Origin: Halalkalibacter alkaliphilus
GTDB taxonomy: Bacteria > Bacillota > Bacilli > Bacillales > Bacillaceae_D
Reading direction: 5' to 3'
NCBI RefSeq assembly: GCF_023555415.1
Contig: NZ_JAKRYL010000019.1
Location: forward strand, 26,474 to 90,473
Length of the DNA stretch: 64,000 nt
The notes under the pieces are model-generated. The model was not told where the DNA came from and searched no databases. It saw only the letters and a list, made by a program, of their open reading frames with translations. Positions 44,601 through 53,001 of this stretch are shown piece by piece; within the stretch, counting starts at the first letter, position 1; each line of letters opens with the position of its first letter. A program made the position numbers and the translations under genes.

Positions 44601-44853
44601 AGAAGATAATCTGCATGATGGCGTGTTCAAATTAAGCCGCCCATGTGTAAGTTGTCATGCTAGTGGCATCAATGATGACGGGCTTAATGAACTTGTTGAG
44701 GGCATACAAGTAAAAACATGGTTAACGGGAACCGTGAGTGATGCTGTGGATGAAAGCTTATATACCGATGCAGTTGCAGCAATTCCTATCTTTAATCGTA
44801 TTCGTGAGTTAAATAAACAAGATATGATGGCGGTTTATCAATGCCTTCAATAG
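41692..44853 (+). CDS. UvrA-like ABC ATPase (not the repair UvrA)
   Basis: About 1053 residues, started at an ATG with GAAGGAGAT in front. Two ABC cassettes are visible: GIAGLSGSGKTTFC (Walker A, about 30-43) with LSGGELTRLYLAEF (signature) and IIIDEISVGID, then TITGESGCGKSTLV with LSTGEFQCVHLVSEL and FFDEPSKGLS. Zinc-finger-like Cys pairs are present (CPKCKGRG/CTQCNG, CPSC, CPICEG, CPFCKG/CVSCHASG). This is the UvrA2/DrrC-type, known for drug resistance or DNA-binding drug removal. The context with MerR and VOC genes points to a xenobiotic or antibiotic response. Confidence 0.85.
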   Translation: MKINQLIANNINKLDAALPTDQSLGIAGLSGSGKTTFCQTIGEESKKRLVSLLPKAEYQYLFQDIMETNFSAIKMEEMPLVLFLGRSSISSNPRSTIGTHTGVFTEIRVRLAEKYDLSPEVFSFNNELGWCPKCKGRGTNKNVECTQCNGKRYNEEVEQYTIDLLGKPHSISDINNLSMETILSLSVDLNISEEKQHLLKNNINMNIGYLTLNRIMGTLSGGELTRLYLAEFMAVSENTVIIIDEISVGIDHDTLLKILEQIKQLGYKNQIWLIDHSDTVLDTTEAHVFFGPGSGKYGGKIVDESPRPKAVYIEQNEEEPLAYYQFHDLYCRNIQMEGINIPKNRLVTITGESGCGKSTLVNECIAKDFQKQYKKDKLVKVGQDRNQSITSRSTVATFLDVKKKMTKYSEAIDAIFDRSIEDIIDELPNEDIAHKRLSLLIKLGLGYLTLNRKTQTLSTGEFQCVHLVSELFANTRKPHTLFFFDEPSKGLSQNILNQFIDSIRDILQDETVSILMIEHNSYMMESSDFIVDFGKRKNEPVTHLDVVPHHEYFETKHREDILLPSPISSTLQTQNGITYLKEHHIDYFKNAENVYKGGILKSLSSMARLIYGEYDSKKIAPVIAIDLERHLYSQYSFLYEIGGVINHIIASHPTNKDTRSFDFFSKDNHCPSCSGRLEIEIFDKDLVIQDKNLPFWDGLFYPEIMKVLKFYQYEKIEFLFEEIKNELGHDLTKSYNDLSEEEKHTFWYGYFEKSFYDKKGKARRTWVGFNTIIGGYIVISKSIIKEQMKTSKEMITCPICEGTVLNHQKPLRFGNKDIREVINLPIDQVLQIVGDIPALVQLKSIIGGEMMLTEDVSLLPRTTQVSLKMFELEQASFTGYEIVLQNALPFWETIQDNIESISTNNQVTICDFPSINETRETIIDKYFTNGKYKKLTYVYEAFGYKKLVTQINKIKKSQPCPFCKGKKVISEDNLHDGVFKLSRPCVSCHASGINDDGLNELVEGIQVKTWLTGTVSDAVDESLYTDAVAAIPIFNRIRELNKQDMMAVYQCLQ

Positions 44854-44955
44854 AGAACCTGTAACCACGGGACTCGTTAGATTTTGACATTAGATTTATG
44901 GTTATAATGAATGGGGAACATTATTATATGAATTATTTAACAGGAGTGAATGAAA

Positions 44956-45384
44956 ATGGCTGTTGATGTTTATTTAACTTTTAATGGTAATTGTCGTGAA
45001 GCTGTAGAATTTTACGCAGAGGTTTTTGGAACAGAACAACCTACCATTATGACTTTTGGAGAAAACCCTCCAAATCCAGAATTTCCTCTTCCAGAGGAAG
45101 CAAAAAATTTAGTTATGCATACACGTTTAAATATTGAAGGAAGCAATGTTATGTTTTCTGATACGTTTCCTGGTGCACCATTCATGGTTGGAAACAACAT
45201 AAGCCTTGCTTATCATAGTTTTGACGCGGACAAGCTTCAATCTATTTATAATAGACTTAAAGAAGGTGGAACTGTTGACATGGAGCTTCAAGAGACCTTT
45301 TGGGCAAAACTTTATGGTCGAGTAACCGATAAATTCGGTGTAATTTGGCAATTAAATCTAAACAACGAAGAAACTGCGTATTAA
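44956..45384 (+). CDS. PhnB-like VOC protein
   Basis: About 142 residues: VDVYLTFNGNCREAVEFYAE at the N-terminus, VMHTRLNIEGSNVMFSD in the middle and YGRVTDKFGVIWQLN near the end. This is the PhnB/3-demethylubiquinone methyltransferase-like VOC family. The second ATG is used because AGGAG is then 9 bases away. It is a separate gene about 100 bp after the UvrA-like gene. Fragments of relatives lie at 39482, 41360 and 46147. Confidence 0.85.
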   Translation: MAVDVYLTFNGNCREAVEFYAEVFGTEQPTIMTFGENPPNPEFPLPEEAKNLVMHTRLNIEGSNVMFSDTFPGAPFMVGNNISLAYHSFDADKLQSIYNRLKEGGTVDMELQETFWAKLYGRVTDKFGVIWQLNLNNEETAY

Positions 45385-45608
45385 TATTTCTAACATGAGG
45401 GTAGGGAACATCCTTTTAATGCTTCAAAATGGGAACGCAGAAGGAGCGATGAATTTTTTACATATCCATCATAAAAAACTCTCCTTCTTATTGAACTTCT
45501 ATTTAGTACAAAAGTAAATTAGGTATATACTTAACTAAATATATGAATGCTCCAGCCAATGCATAAGTATATGAAACTGTAATTCATTCTGTAAAGGAGG
45601 TAACATTC

Positions 45609-46085
45609 GTGAGTAACTATGGCAGTCTACATGAAAAAGAAGGAAGGCAAGTTTTGGTTTTTGAACGTAACTATCCATTTAATCCTGAAAAAGTATTCCG
45701 TATGATAACCGACCCTGATTACTTCATTCAGTGGTATCCATTTGCAACTGGAGATATGGATCTCAGTGTTGGTGGAAAGATAAAGTTCGATGATGGTGAA
45801 GGGTCAATCTATGAGGCAGTTATAACCGAATTAAATCCCCCATATTCCTTTTGTTTTCAGGAAGTTAATGACTTGTTAGATATGAACATACATGTAGTAG
45901 ATCAAGGATGCACCTTGACATTTAGTCATACGTTTGATGATCGAGCAATGGCGATATATATAGCTGCAGGATGGCATAGATGCTTGGATGTCCTTGGTCA
46001 ATTAATCGATGGTCGTACAACAGAATGGGAAGATAATGCACTTGAATTACGTGGATACTACAAAAAAAAGTTTGATAAAACATAA
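45609..46085 (+). CDS. SRPBCC-family (AHSA1-like) protein
   Basis: A 158-residue protein with RNYPFNPEKVFRMITDPDYF then IQWYPFATGDMDLSVGGKIK, the classic AHSA1/SRPBCC pattern (V-F/W-x-x-I/W-T-D-P). AAAGGAGG precedes the GTG. Such proteins bind small hydrophobic ligands. No enzyme role is visible. Confidence 0.8.
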   Translation: MSNYGSLHEKEGRQVLVFERNYPFNPEKVFRMITDPDYFIQWYPFATGDMDLSVGGKIKFDDGEGSIYEAVITELNPPYSFCFQEVNDLLDMNIHVVDQGCTLTFSHTFDDRAMAIYIAAGWHRCLDVLGQLIDGRTTEWEDNALELRGYYKKKFDKT

Positions 46086-46146
46086 GCATTTTTAGTTAAC
46101 TCACATATATGTTAGATTAATGTAAACTCATTTGAGGAGAAATCAA

Positions 46147-46263
46147 ATGAAACCTAATATACACATTGTTACAATTCCAGTCAAAGACCCTAGCTTATCT
46201 AAAAAATTTGATCGTCTTTTCGTAGTTGACGGATGCTGCCGCAGCAAAGGTCTTCATTTTTAG
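46147..46263 (+). pseudogene. N-terminal fragment of a VOC gene
   Basis: After GAGGAG the frame reads MKPNIHIVTIPVKDPSLSKK then FDRLFVVDGCCRSK and soon stops. VKDLxxSKKF is the usual opening of a VOC protein. Only 38 codons survive. Confidence 0.55.
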
Positions 46264-46377
46264 CCGACTTTGTGAAAGAATGTACTTAAGCTAACGGGTA
46301 GTTATGTGGAGGAAGGATTCTTAATCTTAATATAGAAAATAATATTAATTGTTAAAGCTAAACTTGAGGAGATAAAT

Positions 46378-46884
46378 ATGGAAAAATCATTGATTAGACA
46401 CGGAAAATCACCAACTAACTGAAAACAATACAATAACTTGTTTGGAGTTTAAGCAGTGGGTTGAAAAGTATGATAATCATGGAGTATTTGAAGAAATAAC
46501 TTATCCTTCCGAAACGATAGAAAAAGTAACAAATACAAAAATTGTTGTTACAAGTGATTTAAAAAGGGCTATTCAATCAGCTAAGTTATTAAATCAAGAA
46601 GTTAAAATAACATCCGACCCTTTACTTCGAGAAACTGAATTACCTATTCCTTCAATGAAATTATTGAAATTAAAATTAAAACCGAGTATTTGGGCAGTTA
46701 TTTGAGATTATTATGGTTCTGTGGTTATTCAAACGAATGTGAGTCTTTGAGTAGTGCAAAACTTAGAGCGCAAAAGAATTGCAGAAAAAAGGTTGGGAAG
46801 GTAAAAGAAAAACTGGTGCTAAACATTGGAATTGTACAACATATTCCTTATTCAAGTAACCGGTGCTTTAATAAAAAGCCATAA
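46378..46884 (+). pseudogene. Decayed histidine phosphatase (phosphoglycerate mutase-like) gene
   Basis: It begins with a ribosome binding site and ATG, reading EKSLIRHGKSPTN, the RHG catalytic motif. After a stop and frame shift it goes on as CLEFKQWVEKYDNHGVFEE, TNTKIVVTSDLKRAIQSAK (the S-D-x-x-R-A-x-x-S-A motif) and LLRETELPIPS. At least two frame disruptions exist. Confidence 0.7.
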
Positions 46885-46920
46885 CTTAAAACACCTATTC
46901 GTAATGAAAGGAATAGGTAT

Positions 46921-47511
46921 TTATTGATTAATATACTTTTCTACTACTGGCAATGCCCATTTTGGGAGGTAGTCTGAAGAAAAAGAAATAAGCCCATTAT
47001 TTATCTCTAAGATAATTTTTCCATCTTCTTGACTATTATCAATTAGGACAAGATTATCAGTCAAATGTACATGTTCATAAAGATTATTAAAAGATGTAGT
47101 GTTTCTTCGGATGATGTCTTCTGTTGCAATATTATGACCACCATTCTTTACTCTCATTGCAACCCTTTCAATATTCTGTTGAACATTGCTAAGGGCAACA
47201 TAGAACATAGTGACCTCATATCCAAGGGATTTCGCTTTTTGCATTTGTCTTATTGCGTTTTTTCCTGCAAGAGTAGTCTCAATTGAAAAGTCTTTACCTT
47301 CTTTGAGATAGTAATTTACTGATTTAATTACTTCTTTACCCGCTAAAATTCTTTTACTTTCAGGATTTTCAGAATCGAGTCTTCTTGCGATAGCATCTGG
47401 GTCAATGTTAATATCGATACCAATTTTATCAATGATTAAGTTACGTAAGGTGCTTTTGCCACTGCCATTGTTACCAGCGAAAACAAACATAATTGGTAAA
47501 TGAGTATGCAT
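46921..47511 (-). CDS. Zeta-toxin-like P-loop kinase
   Basis: A 196-residue protein. FVFAGNNGSGKSTLRNLI (about 9-26) is a Walker A loop, DINIDPDAIARRLDSEN resembles the zeta-toxin NIDPDxIAxxL, FSIETTLAG supplies the substrate part, and VAMRVKNGGHNIATEDIIRR carries Arg residues of the lid (R-V-x-x-G-G-H). Zeta toxins phosphorylate UDP-N-acetylglucosamine and block wall synthesis, but chromosomal relatives can have other substrates. The start overlaps the stop of a small upstream gene by one base, typical of toxin-antitoxin pairs. Confidence 0.82.
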   Translation of the reverse strand: MHTHLPIMFVFAGNNGSGKSTLRNLIIDKIGIDINIDPDAIARRLDSENPESKRILAGKEVIKSVNYYLKEGKDFSIETTLAGKNAIRQMQKAKSLGYEVTMFYVALSNVQQNIERVAMRVKNGGHNIATEDIIRRNTTSFNNLYEHVHLTDNLVLIDNSQEDGKIILEINNGLISFSSDYLPKWALPVVEKYINQ

Positions 47512-47705
47512 TAATTGTCGCCTTCTTTATTAAGCGGAACTATCTGACCATCTGGGAATTCTTTAACAAGGTGTCCATCCTTTTCATATATGATATAAGT
47601 ATTATTTGCTTTCGCATCGATTCTTGCACGTTCACCTGTCATTTTTGCCCATTTATCAACCCAAGCATATTTCCTTTTAGTTTGACTGTTTTGTTCTTCA
47701 ATCAT
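47511..47705 (-). CDS. Small partner of the zeta-like kinase, possible antitoxin
   Basis: About 64 residues, MIEEQNSQTKRKYAWVDKWA at the start, ending QIVPLNKEGDN. The ATG at 47705 follows AAGGGTGGTG. It overlaps the kinase start by one base. It has no similarity to classic epsilon that I can see, but the position is that of an antitoxin. Related pairs are common in Firmicutes. Confidence 0.6.
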   Translation of the reverse strand: MIEEQNSQTKRKYAWVDKWAKMTGERARIDAKANNTYIIYEKDGHLVKEFPDGQIVPLNKEGDN

Positions 47706-47917
47706 TTTACACACCACCCTTTATTAAATTATAACAGATGTTTAATTATGGATAAATCTTATTTTGCTAACGAGAGCGTTTCTTTAACAAGGAGCGCATT
47801 TTTTATGTCAGTGAAAAGAAAATTAATGTTAAACTAACTGCACAAGAGTTGAAATCCAATTGGGTTTTTATGGTAGTGTCGTAGAGCAGATTTATATAAA
47901 AAGAAGGTGGTTTTATT

Positions 47918-48205
47918 TTGCAAAGGTGTGAGAAATGCGATGAGCTATTTAGTTGGAATAAAATTTATAAATCGTTCTGGTGGAATTATCAACCTATAAA
48001 ATGTAACCAATGTGAAACTACACATAAAATAACACTCACTGGTAGGTTCACTTTTGTTTCTTTAACTATTATACCGATGATGATATTCGGTCATTTTCTT
48101 TCGCCTTTTAATAACTTTTTTGTAACTGTTGGAATAGGTCTTTGTATTTTATTTTTAGGTTCTTTATTGGCACCGTTTTTTGTTACTTTTAGAAAATCCT
48201 TGTGA
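47918..48205 (+). CDS. TIGR04104-like zinc-finger membrane protein
   Basis: A 95-residue protein from a TTG start with AAGGTGG before it. CEKCDELFSWNKIYKSFWW and PIKCNQCETTHKI give two C-x-x-C pairs for a zinc ribbon, as in the TIGR04104 family, followed by two membrane segments (about 47-63 and 69-88). Function unknown. Confidence 0.72.
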   Translation: MQRCEKCDELFSWNKIYKSFWWNYQPIKCNQCETTHKITLTGRFTFVSLTIIPMMIFGHFLSPFNNFFVTVGIGLCILFLGSLLAPFFVTFRKSL

Positions 48206-48280
48206 AACAATGTATTTAAATTAACTGGAGTTTAGCTTATCAATTTAATTATTAATATATTAAAAGGGGGGAGAAATTGA

Positions 48281-48496
48281 ATGAAAGATAGTAAAGAAAC
48301 TCCTGAAAGACGAAGAGAGAGAATGCGACAAGAAGAGGTAAAACGAAATCCAGGTGGAAATATGAGAGATGCTTCTAACCGAGCTCAATATGGTGGTCTT
48401 GTGGATTTGGTTAATAGTCTTGGGTGGAAAGGTACGGGCATACTTATTCTCGTTATAATTATTGGATTTATAATCGTATCTATTTTCCTCAACTAA
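48281..48496 (+). CDS. DUF6366-like small membrane protein
   Basis: A 71-residue protein: KETPERRRERMRQEEVKRNP, GGLVDLVNSLGWKGTGILIL and a C-terminal hydrophobic helix. This matches the short DUF6366-type family of Bacillus. GGGGGGAG precedes the ATG. The role is unknown. Confidence 0.7.
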   Translation: MKDSKETPERRRERMRQEEVKRNPGGNMRDASNRAQYGGLVDLVNSLGWKGTGILILVIIIGFIIVSIFLN

Positions 48497-48669
48497 AGAA
48501 GCAGGTGCTATACATGTTAGTACATAAACAATGACTAAGTAAGGGGAATACATAACGAGGCATTCCTTCAACAAGGTATGCCTTTTAGTTTGTCAATAAA
48601 AAGGAAATTAATGTTAAATGAACGAAGCAGAACACTAAAGTAATACTTTAAACTTATAGGGGGTACTAG

Positions 48670-48894
48670 ATGGCTTTAAGTATTATTCTTATCATAATAG
48701 GCATTTTATTTTTTGTAGTAGCTTACTTTATCGGTATTAAGAAAAACTTGAATTTTATTTCTTTTTTCATGTTAGGGTTTACAGAGAGATTAGTAGCAGA
48801 TAAAGACAAAGATAAAGTGGTGAGATTTTTTGGGATTCTCTCCTTAATTGTCGCAACATATTTTTTAGTTTCAGGTATAACAAGATTATTGTGA
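48670..48894 (+). CDS. Small membrane protein (74 aa)
   Basis: Two hydrophobic segments, about 3-22 and 52-70, joined by a charged loop (RLVADKDKDKVVRFF). TATAGGGGG is in front of the ATG. It resembles DUF3784-type small membrane proteins, but I am not sure. Confidence 0.6.
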   Translation: MALSIILIIIGILFFVVAYFIGIKKNLNFISFFMLGFTERLVADKDKDKVVRFFGILSLIVATYFLVSGITRLL

Positions 48895-49091
48895 AGTGTC
48901 GAGGCATTTTATTTGTAGCTATGAAATGAAACCCTTTGGCGATGAATTATCTTACTAAGTTTTTATTGTTTTTACTGATATATTAAAGTTAGCAGTACAT
49001 AATAAAGTAATAAGGTTTACTCAGTAAAATAAGGTATAATATATTTGTTGAATAGATTCTCTTTAAAGACAAGAAAAGTAGGTGGAACAAA

Positions 49092-49241
49092 GTGGGAAAA
49101 TATCAATTGGATGCCAAAGGTAAGGTAGCTGTGACAAAGTTTCATGAAAAACAGAGGCCTGCTAATTTTGATAAAAAGCAGCAACTTGAAAAAATACGTG
49201 CGGAGTATTTGAAAAAAAAGCAAAAACAAACAGATAAATAA
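49092..49241 (+). CDS. Small basic protein (49 aa)
   Basis: A GTG start after AGGTGG opens 49 codons: GKYQLDAKGKVAVTKFHEK near the start and EYLKKKQKQTDK at the end. Codon use and a terminator 10 bp after the stop support a real gene. It is strongly basic and could bind nucleic acid. The family is not recognised. Confidence 0.6.
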   Translation: MGKYQLDAKGKVAVTKFHEKQRPANFDKKQQLEKIRAEYLKKKQKQTDK

Positions 49242-49251
49242 TATGAATGAA

Positions 49252-49285
49252 AACATAGGAAGATTAAAATCTCCCTATGTTTTTC
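49252..49285 (+). terminator. Terminator of the small basic protein gene
   Basis: AACATAGGAAGAT ... ATCTCCCTATGTT followed by TTTC. One mismatch in the stem. Confidence 0.78.
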
Positions 49286-49595
49286 TTATTCGAAGTTCTT
49301 TTTTCAATTGATGATAGAGTTTATTATGCCCATAAATTTCAGATTCTGGAACAAAAAACCCCTTATCAGATATCCATTCCTCACTATAAAATCAGTAGTA
49401 TAATCAATAGACAAGCCGTTACTTTGGATACACTAGTGATCTCCAGCAGAAAATTTTAAAACATTCTAGAGAAATAGAGACTTAGTTTAAAGCAAGGGAA
49501 TCCTTGGTCCATAATAAAAAAACTCTCTAGCAGTGTGACTAATTGTTTTTTTTATTAGAAAATGCCATTTTACTTAAAAAATTTGCTCAAATTAA

Positions 49596-50486
49596 TTAGT
49601 TACTGGGCATAAACTTTTTCTCGGACTGCTTCACACTAAGTACGGTAACCGTAACTAGGATGAGCACCATTCCAAGAAGTTGAATGATTGTCAAATGATC
49701 TCCAAGAAGCAGAACGCCAAATAATGAAGCTGTCACCGGCTCTACCATTGCGACCATCGAAGCAGTTGTCGGGGCAGTCCATCGAATGCCAATCAGATAA
49801 ATTATAAATGAAATTCCAGCACCGACGATCCCTAATAGAAGAAACCATCCTATGTCACTTGACGTCAATACACTAGCTGCTTCACCAGTGTCCGTAAAAA
49901 GAAAAAGGATGACACAAAATGAAAAAAAAGCGATAGTTAAGGTGGTCTGCGGCTTTCCGATAGAAGAGGCATTTTTAAACCCGAATATAAATAATGCATA
50001 AGAAAGTCCAGAAGCAAGCCCCGCTACCATCCCTAGAAAACTCACTGAAATCGATTCGGTGTTGTAGGCACCTGTAAGCAGGATAATCCCGATAAGTACA
50101 CCAGAAATGCATCCCCATTTAAACCAAGTCGAACGTTCTATTCGTAATAAAAAGGAGATTAAAAGGACGAACAGAGGTGCGGTGTACATTAAAGTAGCGG
50201 CAACAGCAATGCTTGAGGCTTGGATACTTACAAAATAAAAAGTGAAATTTCCAGCAACACCAATACCTGCCAATAGGGACCATATGTATAAACGAGTAGA
50301 GAAGATCCAGTTTTGTCTAAAGTGAAAGAGAAACCACGCGAAAAAACATATAAATCCAACAGCCCCTCGGTAAAATGAAATCACAATAGGATCCCAGCCC
50401 TTGTTTATTAAAATATTGGCAATCCCTCCACTAATACCCCAGCATATAGCGGCTAACATAACCAAACCTACACCTGAAAATCTCAT
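49596..50486 (-). CDS. EamA/DMT-family transporter
   Basis: About 296 residues. The ATG at 50486 (MRFSGVGLVMLAAICWGISG) is used because TGGGAGG lies 7 bases before it; the longer frame has no site. Ten hydrophobic segments in two similar halves (e.g. LAAICWGISGGIANILI and GMVAGLASGLSYALFIFG, each start of an EamA repeat) fit the drug/metabolite transporter superfamily. Substrate unknown. The gene stands alone. Confidence 0.85.
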   Translation of the reverse strand: MRFSGVGLVMLAAICWGISGGIANILINKGWDPIVISFYRGAVGFICFFAWFLFHFRQNWIFSTRLYIWSLLAGIGVAGNFTFYFVSIQASSIAVAATLMYTAPLFVLLISFLLRIERSTWFKWGCISGVLIGIILLTGAYNTESISVSFLGMVAGLASGLSYALFIFGFKNASSIGKPQTTLTIAFFSFCVILFLFTDTGEAASVLTSSDIGWFLLLGIVGAGISFIIYLIGIRWTAPTTASMVAMVEPVTASLFGVLLLGDHLTIIQLLGMVLILVTVTVLSVKQSEKKFMPSN

Positions 50487-51182
50487 CGTGTGCCTCCCAA
50501 GATAAGTAATGGTACGAATTTTACTCACGCTATTAGAAACTTAACGTGGCCTTAATAACATAAATTCAAGGACCAAACAAACCTCTTTACATTCCTTATC
50601 AAGCATACGTTTTTTAAATAAGGCAACTCCTTATTTTGTTATGGAGCATAATCTATAATAAGATATATGAGTTTTTATGGTAAGATGTTTAACGTAGTCT
50701 GTTGATGTAATTGCAATTATAAAAAGAATTTTATTTTATATTGGATACATTATTTCAGTCAGTAGGGGTTTATGCTTAATCATTAAAGTAATCAAAAATA
50801 AGTTCAATCAACTTACTTTTCTTATTGCATTAAAGGTGGCTTATTTTGACGAAGACCAACTGACAAAAACAAATTGGTTTGCAAAATTCAAGGAAAAAAC
50901 TATCTATAATAAAACAAGGAAGTGCTAATTAGCATTTCCTTGTTTTCGTTGGATTCAACAGGGAGATTTAACGAAGCTTTAACACCCTTGGGTTTCATAA
51001 ATTTCAAGTGAAGGAAACCACTATATCTTATGTTATTGGAGGAATTCGCGCTCTAAAGCGCAGAATCCCTTCCCAAACTGAATTGTCTTTACAAAACTAT
51101 GATTCTTTGGTTAGCGGTTCATAAGCTTCACGATAATCTAAAAGATACGGCTTCTGCGAAAGTATTATCTTAAGAGCGATGT
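50487..51182. other. Intergenic, no gene seen
   Basis: Short frames lack start signals. The only clear element is a 34-bp near-palindrome at 50912-50945. Some A/T-rich promoter-like DNA lies before 50486 on the minus strand. Confidence 0.5.
50912..50945. terminator. 34-bp near-perfect palindrome, probable terminator
   Basis: AAACAAGGAAGTGCTAATT meets AGCATTTCCTTGTTTT, a 17-bp arm with one mismatch. T-runs on both sides allow either direction. Confidence 0.65.
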
Positions 51183-52355
51183 TTACTCGTCATCAGACCA
51201 CAATACCTCAAATACCTCTCCGTTGAAAAGATTTGTATCGATGTTACATGTTTCAGCATCAAGTCCGTACTGCAAGCCAGCAATCAAGGAACCTTCTGGC
51301 GCATCAGGATTATACTCAGGAGCATTTTCCTGTGTTGTGATACCGTGGTTGGGCGATGCCGTCCAAACAAAGGTGTTTTCTAAAATATCTGGGTTTTGTT
51401 CTACTGCTGCTTCATAAGCAATATTTACTTCTTGGTCTGGGTGGAACACTCCATATATGCCATTACTATATTCAGATTCAGATATGACATCATACCAACC
51501 AAGAATAAAGTTGGCTTCAATCGGGTAAATTGGCTCTACATTTAAAAATAGAGCAACGCCTTCTGGGATACCGAAATCTCGTGCCATATCAACTGCTGCT
51601 TGCGCATGGTTTTGCCCATGCTCGTACCCTGTGCCATCATTAAAGTGGTTGTAAATGACAAGGATTGGGATATCTTCAGAGTGGAGAAGTTCTACTTCTT
51701 CCTGTGTTAACCCATAAGAAGCTCCTTCGTTGGTCCCTATATAACGTCCCCAAATTTGAGGGTCACCAAAGTTTTCTCTGACACAAGCAAGCATTTCGTC
51801 GGTAGTGATGTCAGCTGAATCAACACCCCAAACGATATCTGGAACATCTTCTCCATTGGTTGCTTCGTCGGTCCCGTTGCTATCGCCATTGCTTCCATTA
51901 TCACTTTCTTCCTCTTTGCCGTTTGACTCTTCTGTTCCGTTTCCGTTATCGGAACGGTTTTCCTCTTCGTTATTTCCGTCATCTGATTCTTCTTCTCGTG
52001 CATCTTCGTCGTGAGTCCCTTGATGGATGTTGTTGGAGATATCATTTGTGACATCAGCATCACCTGTTACATCCACTTGATTTGATACATCATTTCCTAC
52101 GTCCGTATCAGACCCACCGCTTATATTGTTTTCAATAGTGTTATCAACATGGGCACTATCACCAGTAATGACATTGTCAATATTGTTTTGCAATAGGGTG
52201 TCTCCAGACTGTTGTTCCCCGTTTTGCTCAGTTTCTGCCTCGACTTCAGTATGAGCGGTCGCAGATTCCGAAGTATTTTGGGTAAACAAAGTGAGGGAGA
52301 GAGTGGTTAGTAAAATAGTTGCGGCTATCGCAAGAAATGGAATCCATTTTTTCAT
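51183..52355 (-). CDS. Secreted DUF1906 (glycoside hydrolase-like) protein with acidic repeat linker
   Basis: A 390-residue protein with an N-terminal membrane or signal segment (FLAIAATILLTTLSLTLFTQ). Residues about 55-115 hold N-I/D-N-x-I and G-D-S/A-D/V units reminiscent of short beta-helix repeats. Residues 120-175 are very acidic and low complexity. The C-terminal domain (about 175-385) opens with VWGVDSADITTDEMLACVRE and IWGRYIGTNEGAS and matches DUF1906, a TIM-barrel glycoside-hydrolase-like fold. It would act outside the cell on wall polymer. AAGGAGG precedes the ATG. Confidence 0.8.
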   Translation of the reverse strand: MKKWIPFLAIAATILLTTLSLTLFTQNTSESATAHTEVEAETEQNGEQQSGDTLLQNNIDNVITGDSAHVDNTIENNISGGSDTDVGNDVSNQVDVTGDADVTNDISNNIHQGTHDEDAREEESDDGNNEEENRSDNGNGTEESNGKEEESDNGSNGDSNGTDEATNGEDVPDIVWGVDSADITTDEMLACVRENFGDPQIWGRYIGTNEGASYGLTQEEVELLHSEDIPILVIYNHFNDGTGYEHGQNHAQAAVDMARDFGIPEGVALFLNVEPIYPIEANFILGWYDVISESEYSNGIYGVFHPDQEVNIAYEAAVEQNPDILENTFVWTASPNHGITTQENAPEYNPDAPEGSLIAGLQYGLDAETCNIDTNLFNGEVFEVLWSDDE

Positions 52356-52507
52356 ATTTTCAAAACCTCCTTCTCGAAAACCATATTACTCAAAAGAAAG
52401 GACTTCGTGAGGGGAAGGAGAGAAAATAGGCGCATGCTTTTGGACTTGACGGAGAGTGGTACGAGACCAGATCGTGGAAGATATTTGGAATGAGTGAGGT
52501 CTATCGT

Positions 52508-52651
52508 ATGAAAACAATAATAGTTTGTTCTCTTTCAACAAAGAAAAAGACTTTTACAAACGTTCATCTAGACACTGGCTGTTCCTCAACTATATTAGAT
52601 ATGTCACTCCCTAAATTATTTCAAAATCATATCTACAAAACACGTGGGTGA
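52508..52651 (+). pseudogene. Fragment of a retropepsin-like protease gene
   Basis: The frame reads MKTIIVCSLSTKKKTFTNVH then LDTGCSSTILDMSLPK and stops at 47 codons. L-D-T-G-C-S-S is the active-site loop of aspartic proteases of retropepsin type. The second half is missing. A full-length relative is 330 bp downstream. Confidence 0.55.
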
Positions 52652-52740
52652 TAGCGCGATTATTTTGGATAGCGAAGAAGTCTTTACAAATTTATAAGCG
52701 GATAATGTTATACTGATAGAAAAGAAAGGTGGTGCTTAAT

Positions 52741-53001
52741 GTGAAATGGTCTGAAGTTAGAAAGTTATATCCTAACCAATTTGTAAAATTAAAATCGTTA
52801 TCTTCTCATATTAAGGATGGGCAAGAAATAATTGATGATATAGCTGTGATATCACCAGTACCAGATGAAATGGCAACCAAGGAGCTATTAAAATCAAAAG
52901 GTGATGAATTAGTCTATCATACAATACATGAGAATATTGTCCTTGAAATCCGTCAAGACGTTGGGATGAGGAGATTTGATTATAATGAAAATCAATTATA
53001 A
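52741..53001 (+). CDS. Partner protein of a retropepsin-like protease
   Basis: About 86 residues: KWSEVRKLYPNQFVKLKSLS, DDIAVISPVPDEMATKELLK and DELVYHTIHENIVLEIR. The GTG at 52741 is preferred since AAAGGTGGT is then at working distance. It overlaps the protease gene start by 17 bp, so the two are co-translated. Similar two-gene cassettes recur in Firmicutes. Function unknown. Confidence 0.65.
   Translation: MKWSEVRKLYPNQFVKLKSLSSHIKDGQEIIDDIAVISPVPDEMATKELLKSKGDELVYHTIHENIVLEIRQDVGMRRFDYNENQL

Noticed and set aside
51805..52051. Plus-strand serine/leucine-rich frames
   Set aside because: They are antisense to the acidic low-complexity linker of the DUF1906 gene and arise from its base pattern.
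52508..52651. Functional small aspartic protease
   Set aside because: At 47 codons it lacks the second conserved strand and cannot fold as a full protease.
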